From Bacteroidota bacterium (lineage in GTDB: Bacteria > Bacteroidota > Bacteroidia > Chitinophagales > Chitinophagaceae): a stretch of DNA of 43,644 bases. The stretch spans positions 1 through 43,644 of the forward strand of contig JAEZDC010000128.1 of NCBI GenBank assembly GCA_023429825.1, given 5' to 3'. Position 1 is the first letter of the stretch. Each line of letters begins with the position of its first letter. Shown here in pieces: positions 14,777 through 24,115 of this stretch. The notes below the pieces were generated by a model. That model searched no databases and was not told where the DNA came from. It was given only the letters and a program-made list of their open reading frames with translations. The translations under genes and the position numbers were made by a program.

Positions 14777-16555
14777 ATGAGTGTTGTTTCTGAAATAAAA
14801 CTGGCTGCAGTTGGGGCAATAAAAGACCTGTACGCCCTGGAATTAGATACAAAAGATATTTTGGTAAATGAAACAAAGCCTGAGTTTGAAGGGGATTATA
14901 CAGTAGTGCTTTTTGCATTTGTAAAACAACTGAAGAAGTCGCCGGATGTTTTAGGAAATGAACTTGGTGATCATCTGATTAAGAATAATACTTCATTGTT
15001 TGCTGCTTACAATGTGATCAAAGGTTTTTTGAATCTTACGGTGACCGCTGATCATTGGATACATTTTCTCAACAAAAATCACAGTAACGAAACATATGGC
15101 TTAACGACGGACACCCATGAAAAGGTGATGGTGGAATATTCTTCACCTAATACCAATAAGCCGTTGCACCTCGGACATCTGAGAAACAATTTCCTGGGAT
15201 GGAGCATTGCCGGGATACTACAAGCCAATGGCAATGATGTGGTGAAGACCTGCATCGTGAATGACCGTGGCATACATATCTGCAAAAGCATGATTGCATG
15301 GCAGATGTTCGGTAACGATAGTACGCCGGAAAGTACCGGAATTAAGGGCGATCATTTCGTTGGCGATTTTTATGTAAAGTTCAATGATCAGTACAAAAAA
15401 GAAATAGAAGCCTTAGTTGCATCAGGAAGAACAAAAGAAGAGGCAGAAAAAGAGGCCCCTATTATGAAAGCGGCGCAGCAGATGCTGGTTGATTGGGAAA
15501 ACGGGAAAGCCGAAGTGATCTCCCTTTGGCAAAAAATGAATCGGTGGGTGTATGATGGATTTGGAGAAACATACAAACGGATAGGAAGTGATTTTGAAAA
15601 GATCTATTATGAAAGCAATACTTATCTATTAGGCAAAGACCTGGTGGAAGAAGGATTGCAAAAAGGCGTGTTCGTAAAAGATGCCGATGGAAGTGTATGG
15701 ATAGATCTGACAGATGAAGGATTGGACAGGAAGATCGTTCAAAGAAGAGATGGCACGGCAGTGTATATCACGCAGGATATCGGTCTCGCGGTGCAACGTC
15801 ATGAAGAGTACGAAGCCAGCAGGTACATTTATGTGATCGGTGATGAGCAGAACTATCACATGAAAGTATTAAAGCTGATCGCCCAGAAACTGGGCTTCCC
15901 TTCTGCTGATGGAATTTATCACTTAAGCTACGGCATGGTTGAACTACCCACAGGTAAAATGAAAAGCCGTGAAGGAACTGTTGTAGATGCGGATGATATA
16001 GTGAATGAAATGGTGAATATTGCCAAACAAAAAACAGAAGAATTAGGCAAGGTAAAAGATTTCACCGCTGAAGAATTGAAAGAACTATACGATACGATCG
16101 GATTAGGGGCATTAAAGTTTTTCCTTTTAAGAGTTGACCCTAAAAAGAAAATGATATTTAATCCTGAAGAGAGTATAGACTTTCATGGATTCACCGGCCC
16201 GTTCATTCAATACACGCATGCAAGGATCAAAAGCATTTTAAGGAAGATCACTGTTGACAGTGGAGCGTTGACAGCCAGTTCACCATTACTTCCATTAGAA
16301 AAAGATGTGATCGTTGCATTAGAACAATTCTCAGCAGTGATCAAAGAAGCTGCTGATGAATATGATCCTTCCAAGATCGCTATCTATGTATATAACGTGG
16401 CAAAGACATTCAATTCTTTTTATACAGAACATTCGATAGCCAATGCAGAAAGTGAAGAGAAAAAGCAATTGCGTTTGCAATTAGCGCAGCTCACCGCACA
16501 GGTAATTAAAACCGGTATGGGCTTATTAGGAATTAAAGTACCTGAAAGGATGTAG
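14777..16555 (+). CDS. argS: Arginine-tRNA ligase
   Basis: A 592-aa class I aminoacyl-tRNA synthetase that charges tRNA-Arg. An N-terminal Add-1-type domain (1-110) precedes the catalytic core with EYSSPNTNKPLHLGHLRN, where HLGH (131-134) is the HIGH motif. KMKSREG (394-400) fills the KMSKS position, a common ArgRS variant. The C-terminal DALR anticodon-binding domain covers about 465-592 and ends GMGLLGIKVPERM. The stop codon directly abuts the stop of the convergent glgB gene. Confidence 0.98.
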   Translation: MSVVSEIKLAAVGAIKDLYALELDTKDILVNETKPEFEGDYTVVLFAFVKQLKKSPDVLGNELGDHLIKNNTSLFAAYNVIKGFLNLTVTADHWIHFLNKNHSNETYGLTTDTHEKVMVEYSSPNTNKPLHLGHLRNNFLGWSIAGILQANGNDVVKTCIVNDRGIHICKSMIAWQMFGNDSTPESTGIKGDHFVGDFYVKFNDQYKKEIEALVASGRTKEEAEKEAPIMKAAQQMLVDWENGKAEVISLWQKMNRWVYDGFGETYKRIGSDFEKIYYESNTYLLGKDLVEEGLQKGVFVKDADGSVWIDLTDEGLDRKIVQRRDGTAVYITQDIGLAVQRHEEYEASRYIYVIGDEQNYHMKVLKLIAQKLGFPSADGIYHLSYGMVELPTGKMKSREGTVVDADDIVNEMVNIAKQKTEELGKVKDFTAEELKELYDTIGLGALKFFLLRVDPKKKMIFNPEESIDFHGFTGPFIQYTHARIKSILRKITVDSGALTASSPLLPLEKDVIVALEQFSAVIKEAADEYDPSKIAIYVYNVAKTFNSFYTEHSIANAESEEKKQLRLQLAQLTAQVIKTGMGLLGIKVPERM

Positions 16556-18556
16556 TTATTTTAAGATCACACCAGCTAAAGGTGGCAGGTGCAGTTTGAG
16601 TTTGTAACGTTTTTGCTTTTTATCAACTAACTCTGATTGAATTTCAGGATTATAAACATTCCCACTACCCCAATATTGTTTTGAATCACTGTTGAATATC
16701 TCTTTCCAGTCACCTTTACCATCTACGTATATTTCCCAATCATGGCGTGGAACAGGTGTCATGTTCAGGATCACCAGCACATCCTCTTTTGTCTTTCCGC
16801 ATTTACGTTTGTAAGTGATCACAGACTCTGCACGGTGGTTCAATTCGCCCCACTCAAAACCATCCTGCGAAAACTGTTTAAGGTGAAGTGCAGGATGTGT
16901 TTTATACAAATGATTCAGATCCTTCACACACTGCTGCATTCCCTTGTGCGGTTCAAATTGCAACAGCTCCCATTGCAGTTCGCTTTTGTAATTCCACTCG
17001 GCTGTTTGTGCAAATTCGTTACCCATGAACAACAGTTTTGCACCGGGGTGAGTGAACATATAAGTATACAATAAACGCAGGTTCGCATGCTTTTGCCATT
17101 CATCTCCCGGCATCTTATACAACATCGGGCTTTTACCATGTACCACTTCATCATGGCTTAAAGGCAACATGAAATTCTCATCATAGTAGTACATCATACT
17201 AAAAGTGAGCTCATCCTGGTGGAACTGCCTGTCGTAGGGATCTCTTTTAAAATATCGAAGCGTATCATGCATCCAGCCCATCATCCACTTCATACCAAAA
17301 CCCAGCCCGCCTGCAAATGTGGGCTTGCTGATACCCGGCCAATCCGTTGCTTCTTCAGCGATCGTTTGCACGTTTGGAAAATCCCTGTATAAAGTTTCAT
17401 TCAGATCTTTGATGAATGCAATTGCTTCAAGGTTGCCATTACCACCGAATTCATTAGGCTCCCACTCCCCTTCATTCCTGCTATAATCCAATCGCAGCAT
17501 AGATGACACAGCATCTACTCTTAGTCCATCGGCATGAAACTGCTCACACCAGAATCTTGCGCTGCTGATGAGAAAACTCTTAACTTCTCCCCGCTTATAG
17601 TTGAATATGTACGAATTCCAATCAGGATGAAATCCTTTTCGCATATCCGCATACTCGTAAGTATGCGTACCATCGAACATGAACAGCCCATGTGCATCAT
17701 AAGGAAAATGTGAAGGCACCCAATCGAGTATCACTCCTATTCCTTCTTTGTGTAACGCTTCTACCAACGCAGCAAAATCCTGCGGACTGCCGAAACGACT
17801 GGTAGGCGCAAAATACCCTGCTCCCTGGTAGCCCCAGCTTCCGTCGAAAGGATGTTCCATAACAGGCATCAACTCTACATGCGTAAAACCCATCTCTTTC
17901 ACATAAGGCACCAATCTTTCCTTGATATACTCATATGAATTGTAAGATTCCTCATCATGTTTATCAGGCCGCATCCAACTGGCGAGGTGCATCTCGTATA
18001 CTGAGCAAGGTGCATTCAACGAATTTGTTTTTGCTCTTTTCTTCAGCCATTCTTCATCCTTCCAGTCATAATTCGTATCCCAGACTATGGATGCAGTCTT
18101 CGGTCTTGTCTCCCAGAAATGAGCAAAAGGATCTCCTTTGTCAAGCTTCGCTCCTTTATACCCATGTATATGATATTTGTAGGATTCACCTTTTTGAATA
18201 CCTGGAATAAACCCTTCCCATATACCTGAATTATCTAATCGAACAAACAATGAATGTGATTCGGGATTCCAATCATTGAAATTGCCGATCACGGAGATAT
18301 AGGTTGCATTGGGTGCCCATACAGAAAAGTACACGCCCTGTGTATCCAGCACATTAAGTATGGTATTACCGAAGTACTTATACAGGCTGTAATGTGTACC
18401 GTTCTGAAAGTTCCTTATCTGTTCTTCATCAAACAAAGAATAGTTCCAAACGGGCCTCGTAGTATCAACAAAATGGATGTCTTCGTAACGTTTTAACTCT
18501 GAACTTTTAATTGCCTTTTTCTTAGTTGTTTTCCTTTCCTTTATTTCCTTTGCCAT
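16556..18556 (-). CDS. glgB: 1,4-alpha-glucan branching enzyme
   Basis: A 666-aa GH13 enzyme that makes alpha-1,6 branches in glycogen. A CBM48 domain (about 70-165; VYFSVWAPNATYISVIGNFN) is followed by the catalytic barrel: HPFDGSWGYQ, DWVPSHF, GLRVDAVSSM (nucleophile D348), the acid in IAEEATDWPG (E401/402) and SHDEVVHGK (D469). The C-terminal all-beta domain covers about 570-666. The N-terminal ~25 residues are Lys-rich and the layout is closer to GH13_8-type (eukaryote-like) branching enzymes than to E. coli GlgB. No other glycogen genes are adjacent. The upstream intergenic region (18557-18666) is shared with the divergent barrel gene. Confidence 0.96.
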   Translation of the reverse strand: MAKEIKERKTTKKKAIKSSELKRYEDIHFVDTTRPVWNYSLFDEEQIRNFQNGTHYSLYKYFGNTILNVLDTQGVYFSVWAPNATYISVIGNFNDWNPESHSLFVRLDNSGIWEGFIPGIQKGESYKYHIHGYKGAKLDKGDPFAHFWETRPKTASIVWDTNYDWKDEEWLKKRAKTNSLNAPCSVYEMHLASWMRPDKHDEESYNSYEYIKERLVPYVKEMGFTHVELMPVMEHPFDGSWGYQGAGYFAPTSRFGSPQDFAALVEALHKEGIGVILDWVPSHFPYDAHGLFMFDGTHTYEYADMRKGFHPDWNSYIFNYKRGEVKSFLISSARFWCEQFHADGLRVDAVSSMLRLDYSRNEGEWEPNEFGGNGNLEAIAFIKDLNETLYRDFPNVQTIAEEATDWPGISKPTFAGGLGFGMKWMMGWMHDTLRYFKRDPYDRQFHQDELTFSMMYYYDENFMLPLSHDEVVHGKSPMLYKMPGDEWQKHANLRLLYTYMFTHPGAKLLFMGNEFAQTAEWNYKSELQWELLQFEPHKGMQQCVKDLNHLYKTHPALHLKQFSQDGFEWGELNHRAESVITYKRKCGKTKEDVLVILNMTPVPRHDWEIYVDGKGDWKEIFNSDSKQYWGSGNVYNPEIQSELVDKKQKRYKLKLHLPPLAGVILK

Positions 18557-18666
18557 GTTACACTTATATATTTAGATTTCCTTAACCTCAAATTTGGATG
18601 AACGGTCGTAGCATTACCAAAAATAACAGGGACTTTCGCTACGAAATTATTCCTAGAATCATTCCC

Positions 18667-21450
18667 ATGCACACAAAACTAACTGTATTGATCGCCGCTT
18701 TGCTTATAAGCATATGCAGCTTCAGTCAAGGTACAATAAAAGGTGTTATCTACGACACGATCAATAAAAAGAATCTCCAGTATACTTCTATTTCTGTACT
18801 ACGAGCAAAAGATTCAACGCTTCACAGCTTTACAAGGAGCGCAGCGGATGGGAGTTTCGAGCTGAAGAATCTCCCTGCAGAAAAATTTGTAGTGCTGGTA
18901 ACACATCCTACTTATGCTAACTATGTAGACGAGGTTGATCTGTCTGCAACCCCCGAAACAAATCTTGGAACGATCAGGATGCTGCTGAAAGCAAATCTTT
19001 TGGCAGATGTAACTGTTCGGCAGAAGATCGCAGCCATAAGAATGAAAGGTGATACACTTGAATTCAGGGCCGATAGTTTTCATGTAAGAGAAGGTGCCTC
19101 TGTTGAAGATCTTTTAAAAGTATTGCCCGGAATACAAGTGGATAAGAATGGTAACATCACAGCACAAGGTCAAAAAGTAGATAAGGTTTTGGTAGATGGT
19201 GAAGAATTTTTTGGTAATGACCCTACTATTGCCACGCAAAATATTCAAGCCAATGCTGTAGAAAAAGTGCAGGTGTTTGACAAAAAGAGCGACCAGGCCA
19301 CTTTTACCGGCATTGATGATGGTGAAAGAAGCAGAACGATCAACCTTACTTTGAAAGATGATAAGAAGAGAGGATATTTCGGCAAACTTGATCTTGGTGC
19401 GGGCACAGATGACCGCTGGAATAACACGGCGATGTTCAACAAGTTCAGAAAAGACAGGAAGCTGAGTGGTTATGGTATCATGAGCAGCACGGGTAAAACA
19501 GGATTGAACTGGGACGAGCAGGGCAGCTATGGCAATTCTGGCGGAATGAATACCGAAGTAACTCCAGATGGTGGTATCATGATGTGGAACAGTGGTGACG
19601 ATGGCTTTGATGGAGGACAGTATTGGGGTGAAGGTTTACCAAAGAGTTGGAGCGCAGGTCTGAACTATTCAAATAAATACAAAGGCGATGCACATAAGGT
19701 GAATGGAAGTTACCGTTACGGTAAAACGAACAACGTTGGCGGGGGTGCTACGATATCCCAGTCTTTATTGCCAAACAATATTTTTACTACCAACGAAAAG
19801 AGGAACAGCTTTGGCAGCCGCGAACGTCATTCGATCAATGGCACCTATGATTGGAACATAGATAGCTTCCATTCTGTAAAGGTTACTTTATCAGGAAGCA
19901 AGGGTACTACTGTCGGCAATAGCAGCTATACCAGCGAATCGGTAAACGAATTCGGAACGATCACTAATACCAACCAGAGAAAGAACAGCAGTGAAGGCGA
20001 AAACAATAATCTCAGCACGAATATTCTGTTCCGTAAGAAATTTAAAAAAGCAGGACGTACGTTCTCTATCAACTTCGACTTGCGGAATACCGAGAATTCA
20101 ACTGAAGGTTATTTACAATCACAGACACTACGACTGAACAAACTGGGCACTTACGACAAGGATACAGTAGATCAGATGAAACTGAATAAGATGGCTACGC
20201 TGAATGTATCATCAAGGATCAACTACTCTGAACCACTTTTCAAGAATACTTTCCTTCAGTTGAATTACAGCTTATCGGTAAACAATAATAACTCGAGCAG
20301 GCTTTCATACGATAAAGATGCTTCTGGCAAATTCAGCCAGTTGAACGACACTTTCAGTAATCACTATAAATTCAATATTCTAACAAATCTTGGTGGTGGT
20401 TCCATCAGCTACAACAGCAAGAAATTTGTATTGAATGCAGGAATGGATGTTGCTTTCACAGACAACAAACAAATGAATATGCTGAAAGATTCATCTTTCA
20501 CCTATTCCTTCTTTAACCTCTTCCCCAAAGGAAATATTGCTTACAAATTCAACCCCAACAGCAGGCTGAGCTTTAATTATAACGGAAATACACGCCAGCC
20601 TACCATTACACAAATACAGCCTATACGGGATAACACAAACCCATTACTCACCTATATAGGTAACCCTGATCTTACACAGGAATTCCGCCAGCGCTTTAAT
20701 CTCAGCTTTAACAGTTATAAAGTATTGCAGCAAAGAGGCATCTGGATCAGTGCATCATTGAATACTGTTGCCAATGCCATCACTACCAGCGATGTGATCG
20801 ACACTTCAGGTGTAAGGACTTTGAAGTATATTAATGTAGATGGTAACTACAATGCAAATATGTGGGCGGATTACAGCTTTAAGTGGAATAAGCCGGATAT
20901 CCGCGTATCATTCAATTACAGCCCTAACATCTCTCGCAATAATAACTTCATCAACGGGAAGCCAAATACGACGAAGAACCAATCGCACAGGTTTGGATTT
21001 TCTTTGAACAAAGGCAAGGAGAAGAAATATAGTATCCATACGAACTTCAACGTCACCTTTACAAATTCAACTTCCAGCAGCCGACCAGACTTTCAAACCA
21101 AATACAAAACATACGCAGCATACTTATATGGAAACGTACAGTTGCCATGGAAACTGAGTATCAATACAGATATAGAAGCCAACTTCAGGGAGAAGATCAA
21201 TGCGTTTGATAATAACAATAACATAGTTCTTCTAAATGGATATATCGAAAGAAAGATCCTCAAGAATGATAAAGGTGCGATCCGTTTGAACGGTTATGAT
21301 ATGCTGGATCAGAACAGGGGTTTTTCAAGGCAGGTTACCAGTTATACACTGAGAGAAGATACTTACGAAACACTCAGCCGTTACTTTACCCTCAGCTTTG
21401 TATGGAATTTTTCTAAATCTCCTGCTGGTTTAACCCCCGGAGGAAAATAA
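18667..21450 (+). CDS. TonB-receptor-like outer-membrane beta-barrel protein (OMP_b-brl_3 type)
   Basis: A 927-aa protein with signal peptide MHTKLTVLIAALLISICSFS; the ATG at 18667 is chosen because the frame upstream is not signal-like. A carboxypeptidase-regulatory-like domain covers about 21-105, then a plug-like domain about 110-215 (VEDLLKVLPGIQVDKNG and VDKVLVDGEEFFG are characteristic). A large barrel of alternating strands follows to the C-terminus. It is the type of receptor that co-occurs with GLPGLI proteins in Bacteroidota, and the GLPGLI gene follows by 7 nt. The substrate is unknown; no SusD-like partner is present, arguing against glycan uptake of the Sus kind. Confidence 0.92.
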   Translation: MHTKLTVLIAALLISICSFSQGTIKGVIYDTINKKNLQYTSISVLRAKDSTLHSFTRSAADGSFELKNLPAEKFVVLVTHPTYANYVDEVDLSATPETNLGTIRMLLKANLLADVTVRQKIAAIRMKGDTLEFRADSFHVREGASVEDLLKVLPGIQVDKNGNITAQGQKVDKVLVDGEEFFGNDPTIATQNIQANAVEKVQVFDKKSDQATFTGIDDGERSRTINLTLKDDKKRGYFGKLDLGAGTDDRWNNTAMFNKFRKDRKLSGYGIMSSTGKTGLNWDEQGSYGNSGGMNTEVTPDGGIMMWNSGDDGFDGGQYWGEGLPKSWSAGLNYSNKYKGDAHKVNGSYRYGKTNNVGGGATISQSLLPNNIFTTNEKRNSFGSRERHSINGTYDWNIDSFHSVKVTLSGSKGTTVGNSSYTSESVNEFGTITNTNQRKNSSEGENNNLSTNILFRKKFKKAGRTFSINFDLRNTENSTEGYLQSQTLRLNKLGTYDKDTVDQMKLNKMATLNVSSRINYSEPLFKNTFLQLNYSLSVNNNNSSRLSYDKDASGKFSQLNDTFSNHYKFNILTNLGGGSISYNSKKFVLNAGMDVAFTDNKQMNMLKDSSFTYSFFNLFPKGNIAYKFNPNSRLSFNYNGNTRQPTITQIQPIRDNTNPLLTYIGNPDLTQEFRQRFNLSFNSYKVLQQRGIWISASLNTVANAITTSDVIDTSGVRTLKYINVDGNYNANMWADYSFKWNKPDIRVSFNYSPNISRNNNFINGKPNTTKNQSHRFGFSLNKGKEKKYSIHTNFNVTFTNSTSSSRPDFQTKYKTYAAYLYGNVQLPWKLSINTDIEANFREKINAFDNNNNIVLLNGYIERKILKNDKGAIRLNGYDMLDQNRGFSRQVTSYTLREDTYETLSRYFTLSFVWNFSKSPAGLTPGGK

Positions 21451-21457
21451 GACAGAC

Positions 21458-22207
21458 ATGAAAAAACTATTTATATTATTTGCTGTTACGCTTTCTGTAT
21501 ACACTGTATCGGCACAGCAATTTATTACTAAAGGCAGAATTGAATTTGAAAAGAAAATAAGCCTGCATAAAGAAATAGACGCAAGAAATGAAGGTGAAGA
21601 CAATATGTGGGTGAATGGATTAAAGAAAGGATTACCCCAGTACAAATCCTATTTCTTCAACCTGTACTTTGATGGAGATAAAACATTGTACAAGCCCGGT
21701 AAAGAGGATGTGCCTCCTAAAGTACCTGAGTGGATCATTGGTCCGTCAAATGATAATGTAATATATACGGATCTTTCTTCACAGCAGACCACCAGTCAGA
21801 AAGCGGTATTTGAAGAAACCTACCTCATCCAGGACAGTTTGAGAAAAATAACATGGAAGATCACTAACGATACAAGAACCATCGCAGGATTTGAGTGCCG
21901 CAAAGCCGAAGGAAGAATACTCGATTCGGTGTACATATTCGCTTTTTATACCGAACAGATCATGGTGCCGGGCGGACCTGAATCTTTTAACGGGTTACCG
22001 GGAATGGTGCTGGGTATTGCCATACCAAGGATCAACACCACATGGTTTGCAACCAAGCTTGAGTTGATAGATGTAAAACCAACCGACCTGGCAGCGCCAA
22101 AAAAAGGAAAGAAAACAAACTACAACGACTTACAGGCGACATTGAAAAAAGCCACGAAGGATTGGGGTAAATGGGGACACCGAAATATTTGGAGTATTAT
22201 GTTGTAA
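21458..22207 (+). CDS. GLPGLI family exported protein
   Basis: A 249-aa protein with signal peptide MKKLFILFAVTLSVYTVSAQ. The family-defining motif reads GLPGMVLGI (179-187). The preceding block RTIAGFECRKAEGR is also typical. Function is unknown; the family is encoded beside TonB-receptor-like barrels and may be processed or displayed with them. It shares an operon with the barrel gene and ends at a bidirectional terminator. Confidence 0.92.
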   Translation: MKKLFILFAVTLSVYTVSAQQFITKGRIEFEKKISLHKEIDARNEGEDNMWVNGLKKGLPQYKSYFFNLYFDGDKTLYKPGKEDVPPKVPEWIIGPSNDNVIYTDLSSQQTTSQKAVFEETYLIQDSLRKITWKITNDTRTIAGFECRKAEGRILDSVYIFAFYTEQIMVPGGPESFNGLPGMVLGIAIPRINTTWFATKLELIDVKPTDLAAPKKGKKTNYNDLQATLKKATKDWGKWGHRNIWSIML

Positions 22208-22221
22208 AGAACCTCCACTAT

Positions 22222-22257
22222 AAAAAAAGACCTTGATAAATTTCAAGGTCTTTTTTT
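22222..22257. terminator. Bidirectional terminator between the GLPGLI and amylase genes
   Basis: AAAAAAAGACCTTGA (22222-22236) pairs perfectly with TCAAGGTCTTTTTTT (22243-22257) around TAAATT. The A and T tracts allow termination in both directions, which suits the two convergent genes. Confidence 0.9.
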
Positions 22258-22270
22258 ATGCCGGCATCAA

Positions 22271-24115
22271 TTACTTTTTCAATTCCAGTACCCACAATTT
22301 CTTTCCCGGAATTTTGAACCCGCTATTCAGTATCGTTCCATCTACAATATTCATTGCAGATGTGAATCCATTGGTTCGCTCGGCATACTTTGTAAGGTCT
22401 ATCACTTTTTCTTTATCACTCGTATTCATCACGCACATTACTGTTGAATTATTATCATACCGGAAATACACATACAATCCATCATCCGGTACATACTGCA
22501 TCATCTTCCCGCTTTTTATCGCTGATGAACGCTTCCTGTAATTTGCCAGTGTGCGGACGTACTGCTGCATATCTTTTTCATCGGCAGTCAATCCTGCACC
22601 GGTGAAAGCGTTCTTTGTGTCTCCCTCCCATCCACCGGGAAAATCCAATCTTACATAACCATCATGCGGATGTGTATCACCTGTCATCAACACTTCACCA
22701 CCATAATACATTTGTGGAATACCTCTTGAAGTAAGCAACCATGCAAAGGCCATCTTTGTTTTAGCTACGTCATTCTTCATGTAGGTATGCACTCTTGTCT
22801 TATCATGATTGTCTAAGAAGATCACATGATTCATCGGATTCTTATACATGTAATCGAATGCCAGGGTGGTATAGAGTTTATTCACGCCTGCTGTCCAGTC
22901 AAAATTTTCAGTCAACGCCGGAAGGATACCGTGCATGTTCGTTTGAAAATCTGTCACACCCGGCAGATTACTTTTAAACTTCGTATTCATGATATGTTCT
23001 GTGAAATACGCCTGGCTCGGTACGCCATGCACCCACGTCTCCCCAAACATGAACATCTTCGGATATTCATCCATCAAAGCTTTGTTACAACGATTCATGA
23101 ACTCCAGATCATTATAGATATACGTATCAATCCGCCATGCATCTACACCAAACTCTTCCACACTCCAGATGGCATGTTGTATCATATAATTCGCCGTGTA
23201 TGGGTTTTTCTGGTTCATATCCGGCATGTGCGTAGTGAACCAACCATCCTGCATGTGTTGGAAATCTTTTTTCGAACCATAGGGATCAAAGATGGGCTGA
23301 TCCTTGTAAGTGGTTTGAGTGAACTTCGGCCATTGGTTCAGCCAGTCTTTCATCGGTGGATCGGTAACAGTAAAATGATCCCTGCCCACGTGATTATACA
23401 CCGCGTCCTGCACCAGCTTCATACCTCTTTTGTGTAATTCATCGCTGAGGTGCTTGTATGCTTTTTCTCCACCCAGCCTGGGTTCTATCTTATAGTGATT
23501 GGTGAATGCATAACCATGTTCGGTCCGCTCAGGCATATCGTTCTGGATCACCGGTGTCATCCATAAAGCTGTAACGCCGAGTTCTTTTAAATAATCGAGA
23601 TGATTGATAACACCTTGTAAGTCTCCGCCATGACGGTGATAGATAGAATCACGATTGAGTGTCTGGTCCCTCAATCCTGCGATCTTATCATTGGAAGGAT
23701 CACCATTGCTGAAACGATCCGGCATGATGAGGTAGATGAAATCTGCAGCGGTCAATCCTTGTGCGAAAGCTGTACCATTACCTCTTCTTCTTCCTTTCAA
23801 CTCGAAATCGATCACCGGGTTTCCCGCCCCCTTCAAAGCGATCTTCATTTTACCGGGCTTTGCACCGGGTGCAATAGCAAGGTCGATGAACAGGTAATTC
23901 TTACTTTCTACCTTATGCACTTTAGTGATCTGTACACCGGGGTAATTCACAGATGCTGCAGCACTTCCCGTGCTGATATCTTTTCCATGGACCATCAACT
24001 GTATCTTATTCATCTTCATCCCTACCCACCAATGAGATGGATATACGTCAGGAGTTTGTGCAATTGATGAAATAGAAATAACGACCCCGATAATTAAACT
24101 GAATGTTTTTCTCAT
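22271..24115 (-). CDS. Periplasmic cyclomaltodextrinase/neopullulanase-type alpha-amylase (GH13)
   Basis: A 614-aa enzyme with signal peptide MRKTFSLIIGVVISISSIAQ. An N-terminal cyclomaltodextrinase beta-sandwich covers about 25-105, the GH13 barrel about 125-520, and a C-terminal beta domain to 614. Catalytic residues are D330 (AWRIDTYI), E359 (FGETW) and D438 (FLDNHDKT). It resembles SusA-type neopullulanases that cut cyclic or linear maltodextrins in the periplasm. Its ATG overlaps the stop of the upstream transporter gene by 4 nt, so the two are coupled and the products probably act on the same sugars. Confidence 0.94.
   Translation of the reverse strand: MRKTFSLIIGVVISISSIAQTPDVYPSHWWVGMKMNKIQLMVHGKDISTGSAAASVNYPGVQITKVHKVESKNYLFIDLAIAPGAKPGKMKIALKGAGNPVIDFELKGRRRGNGTAFAQGLTAADFIYLIMPDRFSNGDPSNDKIAGLRDQTLNRDSIYHRHGGDLQGVINHLDYLKELGVTALWMTPVIQNDMPERTEHGYAFTNHYKIEPRLGGEKAYKHLSDELHKRGMKLVQDAVYNHVGRDHFTVTDPPMKDWLNQWPKFTQTTYKDQPIFDPYGSKKDFQHMQDGWFTTHMPDMNQKNPYTANYMIQHAIWSVEEFGVDAWRIDTYIYNDLEFMNRCNKALMDEYPKMFMFGETWVHGVPSQAYFTEHIMNTKFKSNLPGVTDFQTNMHGILPALTENFDWTAGVNKLYTTLAFDYMYKNPMNHVIFLDNHDKTRVHTYMKNDVAKTKMAFAWLLTSRGIPQMYYGGEVLMTGDTHPHDGYVRLDFPGGWEGDTKNAFTGAGLTADEKDMQQYVRTLANYRKRSSAIKSGKMMQYVPDDGLYVYFRYDNNSTVMCVMNTSDKEKVIDLTKYAERTNGFTSAMNIVDGTILNSGFKIPGKKLWVLELKK

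Noticed and set aside
16553..16558. Possible missing gene or terminator between argS and glgB
   Set aside because: The two stop codons abut directly; both proteins end at family-typical positions, so no space or sequence is missing.
22826..23437. 203-codon frame antisense to the amylase gene
   Set aside because: It lies wholly inside the catalytic barrel coding sequence and has His/Ile/Cys-rich shadow composition.
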